DNA from: Nocardia arthritidis NBRC 100137
Lineage (GTDB): Bacteria > Actinomycetota > Actinomycetes > Mycobacteriales > Mycobacteriaceae
Length of the DNA stretch: 64,000 nt
Reading direction: 5' to 3'
NCBI RefSeq assembly: GCF_001612765.1
Contig: NZ_BDBB01000002.1
Coordinates: 62,001 to 126,000 of the forward strand
This document shows positions 56,876-64,000 of the stretch, in pieces. Numbering within the stretch: position 1 is the first letter of the stretch; every line of letters starts with the position of its first letter. Made by a program: the position numbers and the translations under genes. Below the pieces are notes generated by a model. That model had not been told where the DNA came from, searched no databases, and saw only the letters and a list, made by a program, of their open reading frames with translations.

Positions 56876-57484
56876 TCACACCGGATTCGCGCGCGCGAAC
56901 TCCGCCATAGCTGATTCGATCCTCTCGACAACCACCGGATTCGCACCGGCGGATTCTTCGAATCTCGTGGTCAATTCGTCGCACAACGCGACGAACTGCT
57001 CGTCTTCGGGATCGGTGAACAACCTCATCTCCGCGATGTTCCGCGCTCCGAGATACGGATTCCGGTATTGTCCGGCGACAGCGTAGGCCTCGTTCAGACA
57101 GATCAGGAAAACTCCCGCCATCGGACGTTCGAATACTTTTCTCTGCTGGAAGAACCGCATCAACCCGTCGGCTATCCGGTCGGCGCTCGCCAAATCGATG
57201 GCGTCGGCATCCAGCCCCGCGATTTCATCGGCCACGCTGTCCAGCGCCTCCGATCGCAGCCGTTCGAATGCGGTGTATCCGTCCCGCGATGTGACGATTC
57301 CGCCGGCGTGCCGGGCACGGACAGCATGGACCGCGAGCGCGTAACTGGAGGATTCACCGCAATATACCCGGCCGCAGAAACGCACCATCTCGGTCAGGTC
57401 GAGCCGCAATCGCACGAGTGGATCCTCGACAGAGTCCTCCCCCTGCCTGGCAGCAGCGACCAACTCGCGCCGTCGTATGCCCAT
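56876..57484 (-). CDS. Hypothetical protein
   Basis: 202 residues, soluble, alpha-helical by appearance. The centre has FERLRSEALDSVADEIAGLDADAIDLASADR and a C-terminal acidic helix ending EFARANPV; no family recognised. Lower GC than neighbours. It begins 22 bases after the secreted-protein gene stop and may form an operon with it. Confidence 0.65.
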   Translation of the reverse strand: MGIRRRELVAAARQGEDSVEDPLVRLRLDLTEMVRFCGRVYCGESSSYALAVHAVRARHAGGIVTSRDGYTAFERLRSEALDSVADEIAGLDADAIDLASADRIADGLMRFFQQRKVFERPMAGVFLICLNEAYAVAGQYRNPYLGARNIAEMRLFTDPEDEQFVALCDELTTRFEESAGANPVVVERIESAMAEFARANPV

Positions 57485-57506
57485 CTCCGCACCCCGTTCG
57501 AGTGAA

Positions 57507-57989
57507 TTACATGGTCGCGCAGGCGAACCACTCGTTGTCCCGCGGCTCAGTATAGACAGTCAGGATGTCGTTGCCGCGGTTCGTGTCGTAGGCGAGTTTC
57601 GCCCTGCTACTCGTGCCGTGGTACTGAAGAATATTCACTTTGTGGCCGGGCTTGTTTCCGTCTCGGGGAAATCCGAAACTCACCAGACGGTCGACGCAGT
57701 CCAGAAATGCTTGCGGGTTGAGAAATGGATCATGGCCACCGTCGATCATGTGGCGCAGCGCGTAGCAGCGCAGCTGCATCTTGGAGCCGTTGGGATGAAC
57801 CGCGCCGTATAGGATGTGATTGTCGCTCATCGTGCTGCCGTCCGCATCGCACGCCGCCATCTCGGCGGTGAACTTCTTGTAGTCGAACGACGAACCCGGC
57901 GGCGGCGTGGCATACGCCGCGGCACCGGCGGCCAAAGTCCAGGCAGCGATCGAAAGAACGAGCACGAGCCGACTGAAGTGCACTCTCAT
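57507..57989 (-). CDS. Secreted protein of unknown function with four cysteines
   Basis: 160 residues. A signal peptide (about 1-28, ending AYA) and a mature part with a CDADGSTMSDNHILYGAVHP region, cysteines in AACDAD, LRCYAL, LDCVDR and FACATM, and LQYHGTSSRAKLAYDTNRGND near the end. No family recognised. GAGGGG precedes the ATG; the in-frame extension upstream is shadow-like. Lower GC than the neighbours suggests recent arrival. Confidence 0.75.
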   Translation of the reverse strand: MRVHFSRLVLVLSIAAWTLAAGAAAYATPPPGSSFDYKKFTAEMAACDADGSTMSDNHILYGAVHPNGSKMQLRCYALRHMIDGGHDPFLNPQAFLDCVDRLVSFGFPRDGNKPGHKVNILQYHGTSSRAKLAYDTNRGNDILTVYTEPRDNEWFACATM

Positions 57990-58180
57990 TATTCCCCCTC
58001 GTTGCGTCGCGTAACTCCCCGTCCGCGACCTCGCTGAAACATTAACACGAGCGGCATGCAGCGGAAAGCACAGCGGGGCAGCGGGACCGACGAACCCGCT
58101 GCCCCGAACCTGGCACACCGACGTCCACGGCTCCGACCTCACCCAAGGGACGACCGGCGCCGACATGTACCCTCACTCGC

Positions 58181-59275
58181 ATGCCGGTGAGCGACGTTTT
58201 GCATGTACGCGGCCGAATTCGCGCGGTCCGGTCCCGCAACAGCGTGGGGGGTCACCGGTTTCGGGCGGTCGTGGCCGGGTGCGCCGCGCTCCTCGTGGCC
58301 GGGTGCGGCGGCACCACCGACGACGCCGCCTCCATCGTGCGCACCACCACCAATATCGCGGGCGCGGGCGTGGTGGGACTCGAGCGTGACACCACCCGGG
58401 CATGCGCGCTGCCGAGCGCACCGGATCCGGCGGGCGAGGCCATCCGCAGCGTCACCCATGCGGCGGGCGTCTCCGAGGTGCCCGCCGACCCGCAGCGCGT
58501 CGTAGTGCTCAGCACCTCCGCGTTGGACGCGGTCTGCGCACTCGGTCTGTGGGAGCGAGTCGTGGGCACGGTAACGATGGACGGGCCCAGCCCGCAGCCG
58601 GCCTACCTCGGCACCGGCGTGCTGAAGATCCCCGCCGTAGGCACCGCCGCGCAGCCCGACCCGGCGCGGATCGCAAGCCTGCGCCCCGACCTGATTCTGG
58701 GCGAGATCCCCACGCAGTCGGCGAGTTTCGCGGCGCTGCAGGCCATCGCCCCGACGGTGCTGGTCGGCTCGAGCGATAGCTGGCAGGCCGAATTCGCGGC
58801 GTACGCGGCGGGTTTGGGGCGTCGCGGCGCGGCGGAGACCGCGCTGCAGAACTACCGCACCGAGGCGCGCGACACCGGTATGGCGCTGGCGGCGGGCCAG
58901 ACCCAGGCGTCGGTCGTCAGGTTCACCGCCGACGCCGAGCGGGTGCAGGGTGGCGACAGCTTCTCCGGCCAGGTGCTCGCCGACGCGGGCGTGCAGCGTC
59001 CCTCGGCTCAGCGCGGCGCTTCGTTCGACGTGCACGAGGACGCGTTCGCCACGAAGGTGGAGGGCGATTTGATCTACGTGATCCTCGCCGGCCCGGAGGG
59101 CGAGAAACACGCTGAAGCGGTGCTGCGCACCGACGAGTGGAAGGAACTCGGCGCCGCCACCGATCGCCGGGTGTTCGCCGTGGAAGACAGCGTCTGGCAC
59201 GGCGATGGCCTCACCGCCGCCCGCGCCCTGCTCACCGATCTGCGCAATACGCTGAACGGCTACGTGACCGACTGA
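58181..59275 (+). CDS. fecB: Iron-siderophore ABC substrate-binding lipoprotein
   Basis: 364 residues. Lipobox LVAGC near 41 ends the signal; the mature part is a periplasmic-binding domain: RVVVLSTSALDAVCALGLWERVVG, then DLILGEI and APTVLVG. It resembles mycobacterial FecB (Rv3044), which binds a ferric siderophore or heme-like ligand; no permease gene is adjacent. Its neighbourhood with an NRPS is suggestive of siderophore uptake but the FecB position is also conserved in mycobacteria without an NRPS. Confidence 0.88.
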   Translation: MPVSDVLHVRGRIRAVRSRNSVGGHRFRAVVAGCAALLVAGCGGTTDDAASIVRTTTNIAGAGVVGLERDTTRACALPSAPDPAGEAIRSVTHAAGVSEVPADPQRVVVLSTSALDAVCALGLWERVVGTVTMDGPSPQPAYLGTGVLKIPAVGTAAQPDPARIASLRPDLILGEIPTQSASFAALQAIAPTVLVGSSDSWQAEFAAYAAGLGRRGAAETALQNYRTEARDTGMALAAGQTQASVVRFTADAERVQGGDSFSGQVLADAGVQRPSAQRGASFDVHEDAFATKVEGDLIYVILAGPEGEKHAEAVLRTDEWKELGAATDRRVFAVEDSVWHGDGLTAARALLTDLRNTLNGYVTD

Positions 59276-59416
59276 CCGCTGCCCACCCCCTTGGGTGCGG
59301 TTTCGCCCACCCTGGGAGTGCGCGGACCAGCGCTGGGGTTGCTATCGGAAAGCCCCTTCGAGGACGAGATTCAGAGGTACGCCAAGAACCTCTCAATCGA
59401 CTCTCGAGGACACGAC

Positions 59417-59878
59417 ATGCACACGCTGACCGATTCGCTCGCCGACAACCTGTACGCCCTGCCGATCGCACAGCCCGTCGCCGAGGTCGACCCGCAGGCG
59501 GTCGTGGTGTCCACCGCCGATTGCAACCTCACCTACGCCGAGCTCGATCGCTGGTCCAACCGCCTGGCCCGGCTGCTGCTGCGCATCGGCGCGGGACCGG
59601 GCACCCGTATCGCGGTGGCGATCGACCAGCCGATCGAGTCCGTGGTGGCCGAGCGAGCCGCCACCAAGATCGGCGCCGTCACCGTCCCGGTCACCGATGA
59701 CGGCTCCTACGCGCTCGGCACCCCGGTGGGCATCACCACGAAGGACCAGCAGCCCGAGCGCGCGGACCGGATCACCTGGCTGGTGCTGGACGAACGCTCC
59801 ACCCTGCAGCGCTACCTGACCAGTTCCGCCGCACCGCTGCGCGCGGCCGACCTGGATCTTCTGCCGGCCGCCGCCTGA
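59417..59878 (+). CDS. Truncated AMP-binding (adenylation) N-terminal protein
   Basis: 153 residues matching only the first part of an adenylation domain: LTYAELDRWSNRLARLLLRIGAGPGTRIAVAI, ESVVAERAATKIGAVTVPV, WLVLDERSTLQRYL. It lacks the P-loop-like SGTTGxPK motif and all later ATP/substrate elements, so it cannot adenylate. GAGGA stands six bases before the ATG, so it looks expressed. It could be a decayed NRPS module or a structural partner of the NRPS downstream. A terminator-like hairpin follows. Confidence 0.72.
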   Translation: MHTLTDSLADNLYALPIAQPVAEVDPQAVVVSTADCNLTYAELDRWSNRLARLLLRIGAGPGTRIAVAIDQPIESVVAERAATKIGAVTVPVTDDGSYALGTPVGITTKDQQPERADRITWLVLDERSTLQRYLTSSAAPLRAADLDLLPAAA

Positions 59879-59898
59879 GCGGGCATACCCCTCCGAAC

Positions 59899-59926
59899 GC
59901 GACCCGAACAGCGATGTTCGGGTCGC
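59899..59926 (+). terminator. Hairpin between truncated A-domain gene and NRPS
   Basis: Perfect 12-base arms GCGACCCGAACA and TGTTCGGGTCGC around a GCGA loop, 20 bases after the truncated gene stop; no T run. It probably ends that transcript and leaves the NRPS to its own promoter at 59930-60070. Confidence 0.65.
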
Positions 59927-60076
59927 GCAGTGTGCGCAATACCCCCGCAGCGCCGACCACGCCGGTTCAGAATTGAGGTGCCGCGTGCTGTGCGGCGGCA
60001 GGTACTACCGCTACCGCGGTGGCTGCGGGCGGTCCTCGCCGGGTAGCCCGACCACGGTCAGAACGTAGGACACGTC

Positions 60077-63000
60077 ATGAAACAGCCTTCCCTTTCGGTG
60101 AAAGATTCGGACACAGCGCTCCCCGACGGGGCCTTCGCCCTGTCGGCGGCCCAGCGCGGCATCTGGTTCGCCCAGCATGTCGCCGGTGACACTCCGATCT
60201 CCATCGCCCAGTTCGTCGAACTGAACGGACCGATCGATCTCGACCTGCTGGCGCGCTCGGCGCGGCAGGCCGGGCGCGAGTTCGGCACCGGCTACCTCCG
60301 TCTGATCGAAGTGGAGGGGCATCCGTTCCAGTTCGTCGACACCACCCTCGACGACAGCTTGGAAACGCTCGACTTCCGCTCCGAGCCCGATCCGGAGGCG
60401 GCCGCGCGCGCGTGGATGCGCGCGGAGTACGAGGCACCGCTGGAGTTGACCCGCGACCGGCTGGTGCGGATCGCGATGTTGCGCGTCGGCGCGCAGCGCT
60501 GGTTCTGGTACTCGCGCATCCACCACATCGTGCTCGACGGCATGGGCGCGCTGACCATGGTGCAGCGCACCGGCGAGCTGTACAACGCCGCCGTGGAGGG
60601 CCGCGAAGCGCCACCGGCGAAGGCCGAGGACCTGCGCAAGATCGTCGAGGCCGATCTGGCCTACCGCAGCTCGGAGCGGTTCGCCACGGATCGGGAGCAC
60701 TGGCTGGCGCATCTGGACGGGATGGCAGATCCGGTGAGCCTGGCCGGGCGCACCGCGGGCGTGGACGGGCATCCGAGCCGGGTCGCGGGCGCGCTGCCCG
60801 CCGAGACCGCGCGACTGCTGGACGCCGTCGCCGAGCAGCTCTCCTCCGGTGTCGCGCCGACCGTGGTTGCCGCGTTCGGCGCGTACCTGTCCGCGATGAC
60901 CGGCTCGCCGGAGGTCGTGCTGAGCCTGCCGGTCTCCGCGCGCACCACCGCGACGCTGCGCCGTTCCGGCGGCATGATCGCCAATGTCGTCCCCCTGCGG
61001 CTGCGGCTGACGCCGGCCACCACGGTCGGCGACGTGATCCGGGCGGCCCAGGGTGAGCTGACCGGGGCGCTGCGACGCCAGCGCTACCGGCAGGAGGATA
61101 TCTTCCGGGATCTGGGCTGGCCGATGGACGAGGCCGGGTCGTTCGGCCCCACGGTGAACCTGATGATGGTCGATACCAGGATCCAGCTCGGCCCGGTCAC
61201 CGGACGGCTGCACGTGCTGACCTCCGGATTGATCGATGATCTGTTCGTCAACCTGTATCCGGGCGTCGGCGGCGAGAGCACGCATATCGACTTCCAGGCC
61301 AACGGCAACCTCTACTCCGACGCCGAGCTGACCGGGCAGCATCGCCGTTTCCTGTCGTTCCTGCACCGCTTCCTGGCCGCGGGGCCGGACGCGCCGCTGA
61401 CCGGGGTGTCGGTGCTGTCGGACGACGAGCGCACCGACTTCGCTCCCGCCCGCGGGCCGCTGGGCGAGAGGGCACGGACGCTGCCGAGCATCCTCGCCGA
61501 GGGCGCGGCCCGTGACCCGCTGGCGACCGCGCTCGTGGAAGACGAGACCGCGCTGACCTACCGGCAGGTGGACGACTACACCAACCGGCTGGCCCGGGTG
61601 CTGATCGCCGCGGGCGCCGGACCCGAGCGCACGGTGGCGATCTCGATCCCGCGGTCCCTCCGGTCGGTCCTGGCGACGATCGCGGTGGTCAAGACCGGCG
61701 CGGCGTTCGTGCCGATCGATCCGACCTATCCGGCCGACCGGATCGAGCACATGGTCGGCGACAGCGGAGTCGTCGCGGGAATCACGATCACATCTGCCCG
61801 AAAGGCGTTGCCGGGCAGGGTGTCCTGGCTGATCCTCGATGAGGAGAACACCGAGCGGAAACTGGCCGAGCGGGACGCGGCGCCGCTGACCGACGCCGAG
61901 CGGATCACCGCGGTGCACCCGGACCAGGTCACCTACATCATCTACACCTCCGGCTCCACCGGACTCCCCAAGGGCGTGGCCGTGCCGCACCGAGGGCTGG
62001 CCGACCTGGTGGCGAGTTCCGGCGCCGGATTCGGCGTCGACGCGAGTTCCGTTGTCGCCCATGCCGTATCGCCGAGTTTCGACATCTCGGTCGAGGAAAT
62101 CCTGGTCACGCTCGCCGCGGGCGCGACGCTGGCCGTGGTGCCGCCCGCGGCGTACGCGGGCGAGGAGCTGGCCCGGGTGCTGCGCGCCCACCGCGTCACC
62201 CACCTCAACGTGACCCCGGCCGTCGTGGGATCGCTCGAACCGGCGACCCTGCCCGATCTGCGCACCGTGATCGTCGGCGGTGACGCCTGCCCGCCCGAAC
62301 TCGTCACGAAATGGTCGGGCCGGACTCTGCTGAACGGCTACGGCCCCACCGAGACCACCATCACCGTGACGCTCAGCGCCCCGCTGACGCCGGACGGCCC
62401 CGTCACCATCGGCGGTCTGGCCCGCGGCGTAGCGGCCGTGGTCCTCGACCCGTGGCTGCGTCCACTGCCGCCGGGCACCACCGGTGAGCTCTACCTCGCC
62501 GGCCCCCGTGTGGCCCGCGGCTACCACCGGCGCAACGGGCTGACCGCCGATCGTTTCGTCGCGAATCCGTACGCGATCGGCGAGCGCATGTACCGCACCG
62601 GCGACCTCGTGCGCTGGGTATACAACGACGGGCGCGTCGAACTGGAGTACCAGGGACGCAGCGACTTCCAAGTGAAGGTGCGCGGGTTCCGCATCGAACT
62701 CGGCGAGATCGACGCCGCCCTGCAGCGGCATCCCGACGTCGACTTCGCGCTCACCCTCGGCGTCGAAACCGGTTCGGGCGCCACCGCGCTGGTGTCGTAT
62801 GTGCTGCCGAAGCCGGGAGCGCAGCTGCATCCCGAGGCGTTGAAAGCCGCCGCCGGGGAATCGCTTCCGGCCTACATGGTTCCCGCCGTGGTCATGGTGC
62901 TCGACGAACTGCCGCTCACGCCGCTGGGCAAGGTGGACCGCAAGGCGCTGCCCGCACCGGAATTCGGCGCGCGCACGACGACGAGCAGGCCGCCGTCCAC

Positions 63001-64000
63001 GCCGAGGGAGGAGACGCTCGCCGCACTGTTCGCGGAGGTGCTCGGCCTGGAATCGGTGGGTGTCGACGAGAGCTTCTTCGCGCTGGGCGGCGACAGCATC
63101 GTCTCGATCCAGCTGGTGTCGCGGGCGAAGGCGGCCGGACTCGGATTCGGCGCGCGAGATGTCTTCGAACGCAAGACCGTCGCGGCGCTGGCCGCGGTGG
63201 CCACCGAAGTCCCGAGCGCGGTGGTGCATGAACTGCCCGGCGGCGGGGTGGGCGAGGTGGAGCTCACGCCGATCGTGCACGCGATGCTCGAGGACGGTGA
63301 CACCTGGCGGCGCTTCGCCCAGGCGGTGCTGATCGAGCTGCCCCCCGGTATCGAGCACGCCGGTCTCGTCACGGCGCTGCAAGCACTGCTCGACCGGCAC
63401 GACCTGTTGCGTTCGACGCTGCGCCGCACCGGTGACGGGTGGAGCTGGGTGGTCGCCGAAGCCGGTGCGGTGAACGCGGGCGCCCTGCTGGAGGTCGTGA
63501 CCGCGGGCGCGGACGCGGAGGCAACCTGCGAGCATGCGTTGCAGCGCGCCGCCGACCACCTCGACCCGGAGGCGGGCGTGGTCGCGCGTTTCGTGTGGAT
63601 CGACCGCTCAGGCGCGGCGCCGCTGCTGTGGCTGGTGCTGCATCATCTGGTCACCGACGGCGTCTCCTGGCGCATCCTGCTGCCGGATCTGGCCACCGCC
63701 GCGCTGGGCGGCGAGCTCGCGCCGGTCGGCACCTCCTTCCGGCGCTGGGCGCACGGACAGCGCGAGCACGCGGTTACCCGCGCGGGCGAGTTGCCGCTGT
63801 GGCAACGCGTTCTGGCCACGCCCGACCCCGCGCTCGGGTCGGCGCCGATGGACCCGGCCCTCGATGTGGTGAGCACCGTGGCGCATCTGTCCACCGTCGT
63901 GCCGCCGGATGTCGCGGACACGGTGCTCAGCACCGCGCCGGACCGGTTCCACTGCGGCGCCGACGACGTGCTGCTGGCCGGACTCGCGTTGGCGCTCGCG
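60077..64000 (+). CDS. Nonribosomal peptide synthetase (C-A-T-E), 3' end outside window
   Basis: 1308 codons visible, no stop. Order: condensation domain (about 10-440; HHIVLDG 149-155), adenylation domain (about 470-900; core [11 protein letters not shown] 623-633, FDISVEE and NGYGPTETT), carrier protein (LGGDSI with Ser1007) and then an epimerization-type domain from about 1055 ([14 protein letters not shown]), cut by the window edge. It attaches one amino acid and inverts it to the D form. AGGA stands six bases before the ATG. Read by eye, the specificity residues are D, I, E, N, I, G, G, I, T, (K), with Glu at position 239 often seen for basic residues such as ornithine; that is only suggestive. 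The leading condensation domain implies an upstream acyl or aminoacyl donor. Confidence 0.9.
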   Translation, partial: MKQPSLSVKDSDTALPDGAFALSAAQRGIWFAQHVAGDTPISIAQFVELNGPIDLDLLARSARQAGREFGTGYLRLIEVEGHPFQFVDTTLDDSLETLDFRSEPDPEAAARAWMRAEYEAPLELTRDRLVRIAMLRVGAQRWFWYSRIHHIVLDGMGALTMVQRTGELYNAAVEGREAPPAKAEDLRKIVEADLAYRSSERFATDREHWLAHLDGMADPVSLAGRTAGVDGHPSRVAGALPAETARLLDAVAEQLSSGVAPTVVAAFGAYLSAMTGSPEVVLSLPVSARTTATLRRSGGMIANVVPLRLRLTPATTVGDVIRAAQGELTGALRRQRYRQEDIFRDLGWPMDEAGSFGPTVNLMMVDTRIQLGPVTGRLHVLTSGLIDDLFVNLYPGVGGESTHIDFQANGNLYSDAELTGQHRRFLSFLHRFLAAGPDAPLTGVSVLSDDERTDFAPARGPLGERARTLPSILAEGAARDPLATALVEDETALTYRQVDDYTNRLARVLIAAGAGPERTVAISIPRSLRSVLATIAVVKTGAAFVPIDPTYPADRIEHMVGDSGVVAGITITSARKALPGRVSWLILDEENTERKLAERDAAPLTDAERITAVHPDQVTYIIYTSGSTGLPKGVAVPHRGLADLVASSGAGFGVDASSVVAHAVSPSFDISVEEILVTLAAGATLAVVPPAAYAGEELARVLRAHRVTHLNVTPAVVGSLEPATLPDLRTVIVGGDACPPELVTKWSGRTLLNGYGPTETTITVTLSAPLTPDGPVTIGGLARGVAAVVLDPWLRPLPPGTTGELYLAGPRVARGYHRRNGLTADRFVANPYAIGERMYRTGDLVRWVYNDGRVELEYQGRSDFQVKVRGFRIELGEIDAALQRHPDVDFALTLGVETGSGATALVSYVLPKPGAQLHPEALKAAAGESLPAYMVPAVVMVLDELPLTPLGKVDRKALPAPEFGARTTTSRPPSTPREETLAALFAEVLGLESVGVDESFFALGGDSIVSIQLVSRAKAAGLGFGARDVFERKTVAALAAVATEVPSAVVHELPGGGVGEVELTPIVHAMLEDGDTWRRFAQAVLIELPPGIEHAGLVTALQALLDRHDLLRSTLRRTGDGWSWVVAEAGAVNAGALLEVVTAGADAEATCEHALQRAADHLDPEAGVVARFVWIDRSGAAPLLWLVLHHLVTDGVSWRILLPDLATAALGGELAPVGTSFRRWAHGQREHAVTRAGELPLWQRVLATPDPALGSAPMDPALDVVSTVAHLSTVVPPDVADTVLSTAPDRFHCGADDVLLAGLALALA

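Noticed and set aside
60011-63559. 1182-codon frame on the minus strand
   Set aside because: It lies entirely opposite the NRPS and is rich in Arg, Gly, His and Ala as expected for an antisense shadow of high-GC codons.

Overview
The window is high-GC actinobacterial DNA, most likely from Nocardia or a close relative in Nocardiaceae. The gene order gatC/gatA, ACT protein, ligA, MetE-C protein, mnmA, cysteine desulfurase, acyltransferase pair, etfA/etfB, methyltransferase, GH57, GT4, hexapeptide transferase, PQQ-type lipoprotein, two methyltransferases, enoyl-CoA hydratase, NUDIX, ABC ATPase, serB, ctaD, fecB matches, from memory, the Mycobacterium tuberculosis block from about Rv3010c to Rv3044. 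XRE/DUF5753 plus DUF397 pairs are typical of Nocardia and Streptomyces. No rRNA, tRNA, CRISPR array or recognisable insertion sequence was seen.

Layout. 0-7.4 kb: the end of an FtsX-type permease, a receptor Ser/Thr kinase, a serine-hydrolase lipoprotein and a NarL-type two-component pair. 7.6-11.9 kb: an overlapping secreted phospholipase A2 / membrane alpha-beta hydrolase pair, an SRPBCC gene behind a KstR-like palindrome, and a divergent TetR/SDR pair sharing duplicated operators. 12-26.3 kb: information-processing genes (gatCA, ligA, mnmA, cysteine desulfurase) mixed with a GNAT enzyme, a degenerate defence-type ATPase, a QueA-like protein and small secreted proteins. 26.5-29 kb: a His-rich secreted protein and a probable ornithine-lipid acyltransferase pair.

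29.2-37.3 kb is an accessory zone between two blocks that are close neighbours in mycobacteria. It holds NDH-2, a LysR regulator, two hypothetical genes, an XRE/DUF397 pair, a MetE-like enzyme and a two-gene cassette carrying a DUF4365 (PD-(D/E)XK-like) protein. The cassette lies beside etfA and is bounded on its far side by a degenerate copy of the etfA 3' end, which looks like an insertion scar.

37.3-55.7 kb is the conserved block: electron-transfer flavoprotein, polymethyl-polysaccharide/glucan genes, methyltransferases, an echA-type hydratase, NUDIX, ABC ATPase, Pth2, serB and cytochrome oxidase subunit I. 55.7-64 kb: a VOC protein, two hypothetical genes of lower GC, a FecB-like lipoprotein, an orphan N-terminal piece of an adenylation domain, and the start of a nonribosomal peptide synthetase (C-A-T-E) that runs off the window.

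The most unusual items are the DUF4365 cassette with its etfA-tail repeat, the defence-type ATPase with altered Walker B and histidine motifs, the orphan TetR-type helix-turn-helix fragment, the KstR-like site, and the NRPS with a detached adenylation fragment. All functional calls are from reading the sequence by eye; no search was run.
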